This document shows, in pieces, positions 34,450-41,938 of a DNA stretch of 48,669 bases; the first letter of the stretch is position 1, and each line of letters opens with the position of its first letter. The DNA lies in NCBI GenBank assembly GCA_946414025.1, contig CAMKMX010000022.1:1-48669 (forward strand), in the 5' to 3' direction. The translations under genes and the position numbers were made by a program. This DNA is from an uncultured Fibrobacter sp. Lineage in GTDB: Bacteria > Fibrobacterota > Fibrobacteria > Fibrobacterales > Fibrobacteraceae. The notes beneath the pieces were generated by a model, which saw nothing but the letters and a program-made list of their open reading frames with translations, had not been told where the DNA came from and searched no databases.

Positions 34450-34917
34450 CTACCTGCTTGTAGAGTCAATCGCGAACTGTTGGCTATAAAGGAGCTTGCG
34501 TCCCGAAACCAAATCCACGCTCCATTCGCCGGGTTTCAGCAAGGCAGGCAGAATTTCCGTAATGCAGGCTTCGGAATCTTTCTTCAAATTGCAGGGCAGC
34601 ACCTGCACCGTATCCATGCCATGGTACCACACGTGCCAGAGGGTGTCCTCCCTATTCTTGAGGGCCGAAGAAATGGTGGTGTAAAAGTAAAGCCTAGAAC
34701 CTTCCTCGAAAACAGAATCCGCACCGAAAGGCGTCTCCTTGACGATATGCCTGCAAACCGTCCCCTGGGCCAGGGAAAGTTCCGTGTTCCCCGCATCCTT
34801 GATGGAGTCGTCTGTAGAAAGGTAGGCCACCGTGCGGTGCACCAAGAACGCAAGCAACACCGCGACCAGTATGACCGTCGTCTTTCGGATATTGCGCAGT
34901 GGCGGAATTCCTGCCAC
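34450..34917 (-). CDS. DUF2914-like single-span membrane protein
   Basis: A 155-residue protein: basic N-terminus, transmembrane helix about 13-31, then a beta-sandwich domain with YFYTTISS, HVWYHGMDTVQV and GEWSVDLV, which recall DUF2914 proteins. Start is GTG at 34917 with GAGG upstream; the roadblock gene stops 11 bp earlier. Function unknown; the domain would face the periplasm. It is encoded between mglB and the large barrel gene. Confidence 0.65.
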   Translation of the reverse strand: MAGIPPLRNIRKTTVILVAVLLAFLVHRTVAYLSTDDSIKDAGNTELSLAQGTVCRHIVKETPFGADSVFEEGSRLYFYTTISSALKNREDTLWHVWYHGMDTVQVLPCNLKKDSEACITEILPALLKPGEWSVDLVSGRKLLYSQQFAIDSTSR

Positions 34918-34928
34918 AAAAGCCTCGA

Positions 34929-35345
34929 CTAGATAAGCTTACTGGTGTTCTGGGTAAAGGCCGGGACGGCATCCACCAGTTTTTCTACCAACAGGCGATT
35001 GAAGTCGTCGATGCGGTTCGGAAGCCTAGAGCCCGGGAACACCTGCACCAGGAGCAAGGCCTGGTCCACAGGGGAGATGTAAATGGAGCGGTTTTCGCCG
35101 GAATAGGACACCGACTGGAAGTTCTCGCCGCCCAGCATGTTGCCCACCTGACGGGCAGAGTCGAAAGAAGCGGTGCTCAGCACGGCAAGAGGAGTGGGGT
35201 CGATACCCAGGGAGCCCACCTCGGCGATAATGGAACCGTCGCGGTGGCAAAGCACAATGTATTCGGCCTTGACGCTTGCCTGATAAGCAACCATCAGACG
35301 GCGGACCTTGCCCACGTCATCGGAATAAATCGTAAAATCGCTCAT
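34929..35345 (-). CDS. mglB: Roadblock/LC7-domain protein, MglB-type GTPase-activating partner
   Basis: A 138-residue roadblock/LC7 protein (residues about 8-115). It begins 12 bp after the stop of the MglA-like GTPase, with GGAG before its ATG. In Myxococcus, MglB is the GTPase-activating protein for MglA and sets the cell's rear pole. Adjacency and fold support the same pairing. Confidence 0.85.
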   Translation of the reverse strand: MSDFTIYSDDVGKVRRLMVAYQASVKAEYIVLCHRDGSIIAEVGSLGIDPTPLAVLSTASFDSARQVGNMLGGENFQSVSYSGENRSIYISPVDQALLLVQVFPGSRLPNRIDDFNRLLVEKLVDAVPAFTQNTSKLI

Positions 35346-35357
35346 AACACTCTCCTT

Positions 35358-36305
35358 CTACTTCTTCTTAGGAACATAAGGACGCAATTCGATTTCGTCG
35401 TCTCCGGATTCCTGAGGCTTTTCCATGACGCGGCCAAAGGTTGGCATACGGGGAACCGTAGCAGCGGCACGCGGACGACCAAACGGCGAAGAGGTGGCAC
35501 CCTTCTGGAACAAGCCCGAACCGGCATTACCGGACGAAACCGCCCCTGCAGGAGGGCGAGCCGCAAAAGAGGGCATCTTGAAAGGCGAAGAAGGAGCAGC
35601 CGCTTCGGATTGAACCTGGGGCTTCGGTGCGGCCTGCTTCACAGACACGCCTTCCTTGGTCAGGGACACGTCATGAACGCCGGTGTTGTTCACACTTTCG
35701 GCGGCCTTGCGCAAAAAACCCTGCTTCACGTTGAACTTTTCAATCACCAGCATGGCGATGGTCTTGAGGGTCGTCACCACACCCTTTCCGTTATGGGCCG
35801 TAGCCGGGAAGAAGGGCACATTGCGCGGGTTCAGTTCTGCGTTCAGTTCTTCCAAGGAGAACACATTCTCCATATCGCGCTTGTTGTACTGAAGCACAAA
35901 GGGCATGTCATCCAGGTCCATGCCGTAATCCTGGAGGTTCTGCCTCAGGTTCTGTAAGCTTTCCAGGTTTTCGGCCTGACGGGAACGCTGGGAGTCCGCC
36001 ACGAACACAATGCCATCGACACCGCGAAGCACCAGCTTACGGGTGCTGTTGTAATAAACCTGACCGGGAACGGTATAAAGCTGGAAACGGGTCTTGAAGC
36101 CCTTGATATCGCCAAGATTCAGAGGAAGGAAGTCAAAGAACAGGGTACGGTCGCCTTCGGTAGCCAAGGACACCATGTCCGTGCGCTTGTCCTGGGGCAT
36201 TTTCTGGTGAATCACCTGGAGGTTCGTGGTCTTGCCACTCAAACCAGGTCCGTAGTACACCACCTTACAACTAATCTCTCTTGTAGCAAAATTTATTGAT
36301 GACAT
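35358..36305 (-). CDS. mglA: MglA-type small GTPase with long C-terminal extension
   Basis: A 315-residue protein. The GTPase domain (about 1-198) has P-loop GPGLSGKT (19-26), switch II TVPGQ (78-82) and NKRD (141-144). MglA of Myxococcus ends near 195 residues; here about 115 extra residues follow, rich in Pro, Ser and Ala, low complexity, with a basic end (PYVPKKK). MglA controls polarity, gliding and type IV pilus motility. It heads a tight minus-strand run: mglA, mglB, DUF2914-like gene, large barrel gene. The extension may dock partners or the membrane. Confidence 0.88.
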   Translation of the reverse strand: MSSINFATREISCKVVYYGPGLSGKTTNLQVIHQKMPQDKRTDMVSLATEGDRTLFFDFLPLNLGDIKGFKTRFQLYTVPGQVYYNSTRKLVLRGVDGIVFVADSQRSRQAENLESLQNLRQNLQDYGMDLDDMPFVLQYNKRDMENVFSLEELNAELNPRNVPFFPATAHNGKGVVTTLKTIAMLVIEKFNVKQGFLRKAAESVNNTGVHDVSLTKEGVSVKQAAPKPQVQSEAAAPSSPFKMPSFAARPPAGAVSSGNAGSGLFQKGATSSPFGRPRAAATVPRMPTFGRVMEKPQESGDDEIELRPYVPKKK

Positions 36306-36480
36306 TTCAAATCCCTGACACCCTTCATTTTACAAACATTTCCAATACATATTACAAGTCTATAATCTAGCAAAAAACATTTAACATATTTCAGGAAAAA
36401 ACAAAAAATAAGGGCAATTACGGTCCCAAGCATATTCCAAATTGAGTGATATTAACGAATGTTTACATGCCGGTCGCAGA

Positions 36481-36522
36481 TGTGAGGCGCGAGGCTCGGG
36501 GCTCGGGGTGCGATGAGCGAAA
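36481..36522 (+). repeat. Heptad array (G-rich, six units)
   Basis: Six 7-bp units such as TGTGAGG, CGCGAGG and CTCGGGG (twice in tandem), decaying to TGCGATG and AGCGAAA. Same 7-bp period as the CCTNNNN arrays elsewhere. Confidence 0.65.
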
Positions 36523-36545
36523 CGACCCCTATTCCCTAAATGCGG

Positions 36546-36575
36546 AAAAGACCGGCACGGGAAACCGTACCGGTT
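36546..36575 (-). terminator. Intrinsic terminator of rpsT
   Basis: On the minus strand ACCGGTACGG (loop TTTC) CCGTGCCGGT followed by CTTTT. It lies 24 bp past the rpsT stop. Confidence 0.85.
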
Positions 36576-36598
36576 CAAAATTTCTGATAAAGGATCAA

Positions 36599-36859
36599 TT
36601 AGGCGAGGCCGTTGATGACCTTGGCAGCCTTGGCCTTGTAGTTAGCGGCGCGATTGGCGCAGAAACCGGCACGACCCTTGGCAGCAGCCTTGTCCAGCAT
36701 GCTGAACAGGTTGGGCATTTCCTTGAGAGCAGCTTCCTTGGAAGTTGCAGTGCGAATCACCTTGAGGCTGGAACGAATCGCGGAACGGACGGAACGGTTC
36801 ATGGCGTTGGCCTTTTCGGCCTGACGCAGACGCTTTTTGCAAGATTTGTGTTGAGGCAC
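36599..36859 (-). CDS. rpsT: 30S ribosomal protein S20
   Basis: An 86-residue basic protein of the small subunit that binds 16S rRNA early in assembly. The sequence (KRLRQAEKANAMNRSVRSAI, later ANYKAKAAKVI) is typical. The start is GTG at 36859 with GGAG upstream; GTG or other weak starts are common for S20, which represses its own translation in E. coli. Single gene with its own terminator. Confidence 0.96.
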   Translation of the reverse strand: MPQHKSCKKRLRQAEKANAMNRSVRSAIRSSLKVIRTATSKEAALKEMPNLFSMLDKAAAKGRAGFCANRAANYKAKAAKVINGLA

Positions 36860-36967
36860 CTTTTATTCTCCGGGTAAAACCTACTTAAAATTTGTTGGCT
36901 CAAAGATAGTAAAGTTGAAGATAATGTCAACCCCTCAAAAAGCCGTAAAATGCTAAATTTGCCCATT

Positions 36968-38092
36968 ATGATGCCCTTTGTGAACCTCTCGGCCCAGCGA
37001 GACGCCTACCGGCAGGAGCTGGAAAAAGCCGAAAAAGCAGTACTTGACAGCGGTTGCTACATCGGCGGACCGGAGGTCCAGGCCCTGGAGCGGGAGCTGT
37101 CCGCCTACTGCGGAGGGGTGCAGACGGTCACCTGCGGGAGCGGCACCCAGGCCATCGAGATTGCCCTCATGGTCTTGGGCCTTGAACCAGGGGACCAGGT
37201 CATCGTCCCGGACTTTACCTTTATCGCTCCGGCGGAATGCGTGGCAAAACTGGGGGGCATCCCCGTTTTTGCCGACATCGACCCGAACACGCTCCAGATC
37301 GACCCCGAAAGCGTCAAGAATCTCGTGGGCCCCAAGACCAAGGGCATTATCGCGGTGAACCTGTTCGGGCAGTGCGCCCCCTACGCCCCCCTGCGGAAAA
37401 TCGCCGACGAACACGGCCTCTGGATTCTGGAAGACAGCGCTCAGGCCTTCGGGGCGACTTATACCGCCGGTGGTGCCGGACGCGAGACCGCCGCCGGGGG
37501 GAACGCTCGTCGGGCCTGCACCTTTGGGGACATTTCCATTACCAGCTTCTACCCCAGCAAGCCCCTGGGCTGCTACGGCGACGGCGGGGCCATCTTTACC
37601 GCCAACGCGGAATATGCGGAAAAAGCAAGGCTTATCGCAAACCACGGCAGCTGCGAACGCTACCGCCACGTAGAAATCGGCGTGAACGGAAGGCTAGACG
37701 CCCTGCAGGCGGCAGTGCTGCGGGTCAAGTTGCGCCACCTGGACCGGGAACTGGAACAGCGGGCGGAAAACGCCAAGGTTTACGACGAGCTTTTCAAGGA
37801 CATGCCGGGAGTTATGCCACAGGCCATAGCCGAGGGCAACACCAGCACCTACGCCCAATACACGGTGCTGGCAGAGAACCGAGATGAATTTATCGCAAAG
37901 TTGAACGCCGCAGGAATTCCCTACTGCATCCACTACCCCATGCCGCTTCATGAGCAGGCTTGTTTTGAAGTGGCTGCCGCCGGTGCGAACTCTGCAAACT
38001 GCCCTGTGACAGAAAAAGTCTGCAGGCAAGTCATTAGTTTGCCCTTCTGTGCCTTCACCGACGTGAAAGGTGTCGTAGAAAAACTGCGATAG
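36968..38092 (+). CDS. DegT/DnrJ/EryC1-family aminotransferase
   Basis: A 374-residue PLP-dependent enzyme of the sugar aminotransferase (WecE/ArnB) family. Motifs: PDFTFIAPAE, EDSAQAFGATY and SFYPSKPLG with the PLP lysine K198. It transfers an amino group from glutamate to a nucleotide keto-sugar for surface glycans. No sugar-nucleotide genes are adjacent. ATG 36968 is chosen (36950 and 36971 are alternatives); TAAATT lies 8 nt before it and no Shine-Dalgarno is present. Confidence 0.88.
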   Translation: MMPFVNLSAQRDAYRQELEKAEKAVLDSGCYIGGPEVQALERELSAYCGGVQTVTCGSGTQAIEIALMVLGLEPGDQVIVPDFTFIAPAECVAKLGGIPVFADIDPNTLQIDPESVKNLVGPKTKGIIAVNLFGQCAPYAPLRKIADEHGLWILEDSAQAFGATYTAGGAGRETAAGGNARRACTFGDISITSFYPSKPLGCYGDGGAIFTANAEYAEKARLIANHGSCERYRHVEIGVNGRLDALQAAVLRVKLRHLDRELEQRAENAKVYDELFKDMPGVMPQAIAEGNTSTYAQYTVLAENRDEFIAKLNAAGIPYCIHYPMPLHEQACFEVAAAGANSANCPVTEKVCRQVISLPFCAFTDVKGVVEKLR

Positions 38093-38192
38093 AAGCGGAC
38101 ACCCGCGGGTAAAGTCTCCCCAGCCTAGGGTTGGTGGGCTTGGTTGGTGAGCTTTGCCGAACCATGCCGAAATTAACTTCTTGATTCCATCA

Positions 38193-38255
38193 ACTCGAGC
38201 CTCATACCTCGAGCCTCGTACCTAGATCCTAGATCCTAACCCCTAGCCCCTATAT
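38193..38255 (-). repeat. Heptad array (CCTNNNN x8-9) that truncates the FISUMP gene
   Basis: Eight uninterrupted 7-bp units starting CCT (38200-38255), plus one imperfect unit before them. The minus-strand copy runs into the FISUMP gene, and the unit at 38235-38241 supplies its TAG stop. 38093-38192 shows no gene. Confidence 0.85.
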
Positions 38256-38559
38256 AATTCAAGTTCTCCGCCATCCATATTTGGGAGCCGATTTTCACGG
38301 TCCTGTAGGTCTGACCGTCGCGTAGGTCCATCAATGTATTCTCGTCGGCATTGTAAACGCAGCCGTTGTCGTTTTTGTCTCCTTCCGAACTGGATGAATC
38401 GCCTTCGGAATCACTGGACTTGCCATCGTTATTACTTTCGCCATCTGAAAAGCTTTTTTCCGCCTGAGACCCGCCATTGGTTCCCGATTCACTACTACAG
38501 GCAGACAGCAGCGCAGTGCACAGGGCCGCAAATGAAAGTTCAAGAAAAAGCTTTTTCAT
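38236..38559 (-). pseudogene. Truncated FISUMP-domain lipoprotein
   Basis: A 107-residue remnant. The start at 38559 follows AAGGA and gives a lipoprotein signal ending LLSAC (C21); a longer frame to 38736 runs through repeats and is rejected. A low-complexity Ser/Asp/Glu/Gly spacer (about 25-65) leads into the beginning of a FISUMP domain, LMDLRDGQTYRTVKIGSQIW then MAENLNY. FISUMP domains normally continue for well over 100 residues; here the frame enters a heptad array and stops at once. The domain is characteristic of Fibrobacter surface lipoproteins. Expression of a short lipoprotein remains possible. Confidence 0.8.
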
Positions 38560-39107
38560 ATCCAATCCTTTTTCGAAGAGACTGTTTGCTTGTAATCTAT
38601 ATAGAATTTTCGGGAATATCAAATGAAGAAAGTGTGAAATGCGGGGAAAGAGGGGAGATCCCCGACCAAGTCGGGGATGACAAGGATGGATGCGGGGATG
38701 ACATCTCGGGGGAAACTCGCAGGGACTAACAGTCACAAGAGTTTCCGCCTGCGATAACGGGCCTTACCTGTAGTAAATGTTCGTACCAACAAAAGAACTT
38801 GTAATCCGGAGCACCCGCTTGTTTGTTGACCGAGATGTGTGCTTTCCGAGAGAGCAGTCGAACAAAGTGAATCTGTTCTCAAGGGAAGATACACATCGAG
38901 GGAAAGATTTGTTAAAAGATTTGTACGGACAAGATGATGGCGGATCCTCGCCGGAGCCTGCCCTGAGCAAGGTCGAATGGGCGAGGATGACGAAGAAGGA
39001 GGCGCGGGGATGACAAAGATAGAGGCGAGGATGAGGAAAAGGGAGTGATGATGCCAGGTGGCGGCTTGATGGCCGCCATGACGTAGGAGCGAGGATGCCC
39101 CCGGGGG
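38560..39107. other. 548-bp intergenic region of repeats, no gene
   Basis: 38650-38712 holds ATGACA-type hairpins (CCCCGAC/GTCGGGG at 38660-38676). 38778-38931 is a nested palindromic element. 38941-39030 has more GATGAC-type repeats. An open frame at 38777-39013 runs through these repeats and looks non-coding. Confidence 0.6.
38778..38931. repeat. 154-bp nested inverted-repeat element
   Basis: The outer ends TGTTCGTACCAAC (38778-38790) and ATTTGTACGGACA (38919-38931) are imperfect inverted repeats (10 of 13). Inside, 38834-38847 pairs with 38884-38897 and GAGAGCAG (38850-38857) with CTGTTCTC (38873-38880), leaving a 15-nt loop. It could be a MITE-like element or the gene of a structured RNA. 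Confidence 0.5.
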
Positions 39108-39311
39108 CTACTGCATGTCCATATCGGACAGGTTCTTGTAGATAGAATCGGATTTGGCCTTGACGGAATCCAAAGTCTGCTGAAGATTCTTGATTTCGGA
39201 CTGAAGGGTCACATTCTCTTGCTTGAGGCGAGCGATTTCTGCCTCGGCTTCGGCGTTGGTGCAGGCGGTAAAGGCAAGAGCAAGGACGATGGCAGCAAGA
39301 ATCTTGTACAT
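39108..39311 (-). CDS. Small coiled-coil lipoprotein (Lpp-like)
   Basis: A 67-residue protein. The signal peptide ends LAFTAC (C17 lipidated); the remaining about 50 residues form one heptad-patterned helix (IARLKQENVTLQSEIKNLQ). Layout resembles the Braun lipoprotein, but there is no C-terminal lysine for peptidoglycan attachment (it ends DMDMQ). GAGG precedes the ATG. Confidence 0.8.
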   Translation of the reverse strand: MYKILAAIVLALAFTACTNAEAEAEIARLKQENVTLQSEIKNLQQTLDSVKAKSDSIYKNLSDMDMQ

Positions 39312-39347
39312 GAAAAAACCTCGGGTTAAAGATAGTAAGATTTTGGG

Positions 39348-40280
39348 CTAGAACCGTTCCACCTTCAGGCCACGGCGGCGGAGCAGCTCGATGACATTGT
39401 CCTGGTCCAGAACCAGGTGGGCAGCCCCTACCACCACGAACACCTTGCGGTTTTCAGAGAGAAACTGTGCGATACCGACCGCCATCTTTTCGTTCCGCTC
39501 CTTGTAAACCCTCCGGTCCGATTCCGCCTCCATCAGGGAGTCCCGTGCCGACGAATCTTCCTTTTTTCCGGAATTCAGTACCTGAACCATCAGGGAATCG
39601 TCTCCCGTTTTCCAAGCGCGAGACATCTGGGCCACCATGGAATCCAGTTCCGTAATTTCTTTCAGGGTATTTTCCAGATAGTAAATGCCCAAAGTATCCC
39701 CTTCCGAAGTGTCCGCCAGGGCGCCCACCTGTTCTTCGGCAGTTTCAAGCCCAACGATGGGCATGCCCCGCAGGGCCGCACTGTCCAAAAGAACCGCATC
39801 TATACCGTAGGCAGGGTCGATTCCCGAGCGCTGGATGGCGATGGAGCTCAGCGTCATGGCGGCAAGCCAGGGCCGCAAATTCATGAGGGCCATGTTCGGA
39901 AAGTTCCACACGGTGCAAAGACTGTCCAAGGAATTCCAGAGGGCGATGGGCAGCACCTCTTTCAGGCGCCTCCCCTGGGGGAGCATTCCCTTTTCTAGAC
40001 CGTTTTTTGTAACGGTTGCCGCCACGGAATCGTCGGCGATGTTGATTTCTACCGCCAGTTCTTCGGACTCGTCAAAAGCGTTCGAAATTTCTGGCGAAAG
40101 AGGATAAAAGGAACTGTCCGCAAAATGGATGCTCCCGAGAATCCACACGTGGGAATCCCCATCCGAAACTTTCCACAAAAAATGCCGTTGCTTTGCAACA
40201 GGACCCTGAGAAGCTCCTTCACCTGTTGAAGCACAGGCCGCAAGCAACAGCGCGCACAGTAAAACAAGAAGGTATTTCAC
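39348..40280 (-). CDS. TraB/GumN-family lipoprotein
   Basis: A 310-residue protein; lipobox LLAAC (C16). The family (Tiki-like metalloproteases in animals) is recognised by HVWILGSIHFAD near the N-terminus, IVGLETAEEQ in the middle and VVVGAAHLV near the end, all present. The start is GTG at 40280, directly abutting the TAG of the ABC ATPase gene, so it is in that operon. Its role with a metallophore-type ABC importer is unknown. Confidence 0.85.
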   Translation of the reverse strand: MKYLLVLLCALLLAACASTGEGASQGPVAKQRHFLWKVSDGDSHVWILGSIHFADSSFYPLSPEISNAFDESEELAVEINIADDSVAATVTKNGLEKGMLPQGRRLKEVLPIALWNSLDSLCTVWNFPNMALMNLRPWLAAMTLSSIAIQRSGIDPAYGIDAVLLDSAALRGMPIVGLETAEEQVGALADTSEGDTLGIYYLENTLKEITELDSMVAQMSRAWKTGDDSLMVQVLNSGKKEDSSARDSLMEAESDRRVYKERNEKMAVGIAQFLSENRKVFVVVGAAHLVLDQDNVIELLRRRGLKVERF

Positions 40281-40991
40281 CTAAACCTCCGCCCAGGAGA
40301 GAAGGCCAAGTTCGCGAGCGCGGGACGCAGGTGCAAATTTCAGCTTCCCCTTCGAGGTAAAAGCCAGAATGGAGTCCGCATATTTTTCGGCATAGTCCAC
40401 CCAGTGGGTAGAAAGCACAACCGCCATGTCTTTTTCCCGAGACAATTTCTGCAGGGTTACAAACAAATTCTTACGGCGTGGAATATCCATGAAGGCGTCG
40501 GGTTCGTCCAGCAGCAAGAGCCTTACCTGCTGGGCAAGGGCACGGGCCAAATAAACACGGCTCCGCTCCCCGTCGGAAAGTTCCGCCACCTTGCGTTCTG
40601 CAAACAAAGTAACATCCATATCATCCATGGCGGAATCGATAATTCCCTCGTCTTCGCGACTGCGTCCGTCCAAAAATCCCGCGTAGGGCGAACGGCCTAA
40701 AGACACAAACTCCCGGACCGTCATCTCGGCAGGAGGCACAAGCCCCATACGGACCAGCGCCACCTTCTTGGACAGTTCCCGCAGGCCATATTCCGCAAGG
40801 GGGCGGCCCTCCAGTTCCAGAGAACCATCCAAAGGTAGTAGCATTCCCCCGAGGGTCTTGAGAAGCGTGCTCTTGCCAGAGCCGTTCTCCCCTACCAGGG
40901 CCACCACCTGACCCGCCGGAAGTTCCATGTCCAGAGGACTCGCCAACGGAGACCCATACCCGAAGGTCACCTGCCGCAAGTTCAAGAGCAT
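40281..40991 (-). CDS. ABC transporter ATPase, FecE/BtuD type
   Basis: A 236-residue ATPase with Walker A GENGSGKST, signature LSDGERSRVYLARAL, Walker B LLLLDEPDAFMD and the switch histidine in STHW. It fits importers for iron-siderophore, heme or cobalamin. The start overlaps the stop of the permease gene (TAATG). The signature reads LSDGE rather than LSGGQ, a common variation. Confidence 0.9.
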   Translation of the reverse strand: MLLNLRQVTFGYGSPLASPLDMELPAGQVVALVGENGSGKSTLLKTLGGMLLPLDGSLELEGRPLAEYGLRELSKKVALVRMGLVPPAEMTVREFVSLGRSPYAGFLDGRSREDEGIIDSAMDDMDVTLFAERKVAELSDGERSRVYLARALAQQVRLLLLDEPDAFMDIPRRKNLFVTLQKLSREKDMAVVLSTHWVDYAEKYADSILAFTSKGKLKFAPASRARELGLLSWAEV

Positions 40992-41932
40992 TACAGGCCT
41001 CCCCTTCTAGAAGACCGGACCAGCACCCAAAGAATCACAGGCACGCCCACCAGGCTCAGGACTGCATTCAGGGGATACTCCGGCAAGAGTCCCGCCAAAA
41101 GCGCCAAGGTCGCACCACACAGGGCAGAACCCGGCAACAGGACGCGATGGTTGGAACTGCAAAACAGCAGGTAAGCCAAATGGGGCACCGCAATTCCGAG
41201 AAAAGCCACAGGACCACAGAAAGCGGTAACCGCCGCCGCCAGAACGGAGGCGCCCAAAAGCACCAGCTTCTTGTACAGCGAAACCCGGATGCCGAGCCCA
41301 CGGGCAAAGTCATCGCCCAAACGGGCCCCGTTCAAGTAACGAACCGAAGCACCAATCAAGGTCAAGCCCGCAACCACGGCCACCGCGAAAATCCAGATAC
41401 CGTCAGAAGTGAGCCTGCCAAAACTCCCCATGCCCCAGGACACATAGACCCGCAGGGATTCGGCATCGCTCCAGGTAATCAAGAGGCTTATGCAGGCGTC
41501 GATAAAGTAGCCAATCAGGAGCCCCGCCACCAGCAGGACTGTGTTGTTCCGGAACCTGGCCGAAATTCCAAGCACCAGGGCAGTTACCGCAAGAGAACCG
41601 ACGGCAGCAGCACCTAGGGTGCCGAACCGCCCAAAGCCAAGGCCCGCCAGCATGGACAAAGCCACCGCAAAGCTCGCCCCGCTGCTGATGCCCAACACAA
41701 AAGGACCGGCCAGAGGGTTCTGGAAAACCGTCTGGAGCGAAAGACCAGACACCGAAAGGGCGACACCTGCAAGTAGCGCCGCCGCCACACGAGGGAGACG
41801 CAAGTCCCAAAAAATCGGGGAATCAAGAAGACCACCCATGGAAACATCCACGGGGCCGCTTACGAGAGTAATGAACGAAAGGGCTACGACACAAAGGGAC
41901 AGGACGACAAAGCAGAAAACCGTCCGCCGCAT
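40991..41932 (-). CDS. FecCD-family ABC transporter permease
   Basis: A 313-residue integral membrane protein with about nine to ten helices. Typical FecCD phrases are present: LRLPRVAAALLAGVALSVSG, QNPLAGPFVLGISSGAS, and CGPVAFLGIAVPHL near the C-terminus, the ATPase-contacting region. It forms the channel for iron chelates, heme or B12. A substrate-binding protein and a TonB receptor are not in the window. Confidence 0.92.
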   Translation of the reverse strand: MRRTVFCFVVLSLCVVALSFITLVSGPVDVSMGGLLDSPIFWDLRLPRVAAALLAGVALSVSGLSLQTVFQNPLAGPFVLGISSGASFAVALSMLAGLGFGRFGTLGAAAVGSLAVTALVLGISARFRNNTVLLVAGLLIGYFIDACISLLITWSDAESLRVYVSWGMGSFGRLTSDGIWIFAVAVVAGLTLIGASVRYLNGARLGDDFARGLGIRVSLYKKLVLLGASVLAAAVTAFCGPVAFLGIAVPHLAYLLFCSSNHRVLLPGSALCGATLALLAGLLPEYPLNAVLSLVGVPVILWVLVRSSRRGGL

Positions 41933-41938
41933 GGAGCC

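Larger units (their letters stand above)
36306..36598. other. Intergenic region upstream of mglA with heptad array and terminator
   Basis: The half next to mglA (36306-36450) is AT-rich and likely contains its promoter, but no clear -35/-10 pair was found. 36481-36522 is a heptad array. 36546-36575 is the rpsT terminator. No gene. Confidence 0.5.

Noticed and set aside
38193..38255. Heptad arrays considered as CRISPR or telomere
   Set aside because: There are no spacers of 25-40 bp and no cas genes, so not CRISPR. They are internal to the chromosome and occur in both orientations, so not telomeres.
38777..39013. 78-codon open frame on the plus strand
   Set aside because: It runs through the palindromic element and the GATGAC repeats, has no ribosome site and no protein-like composition.
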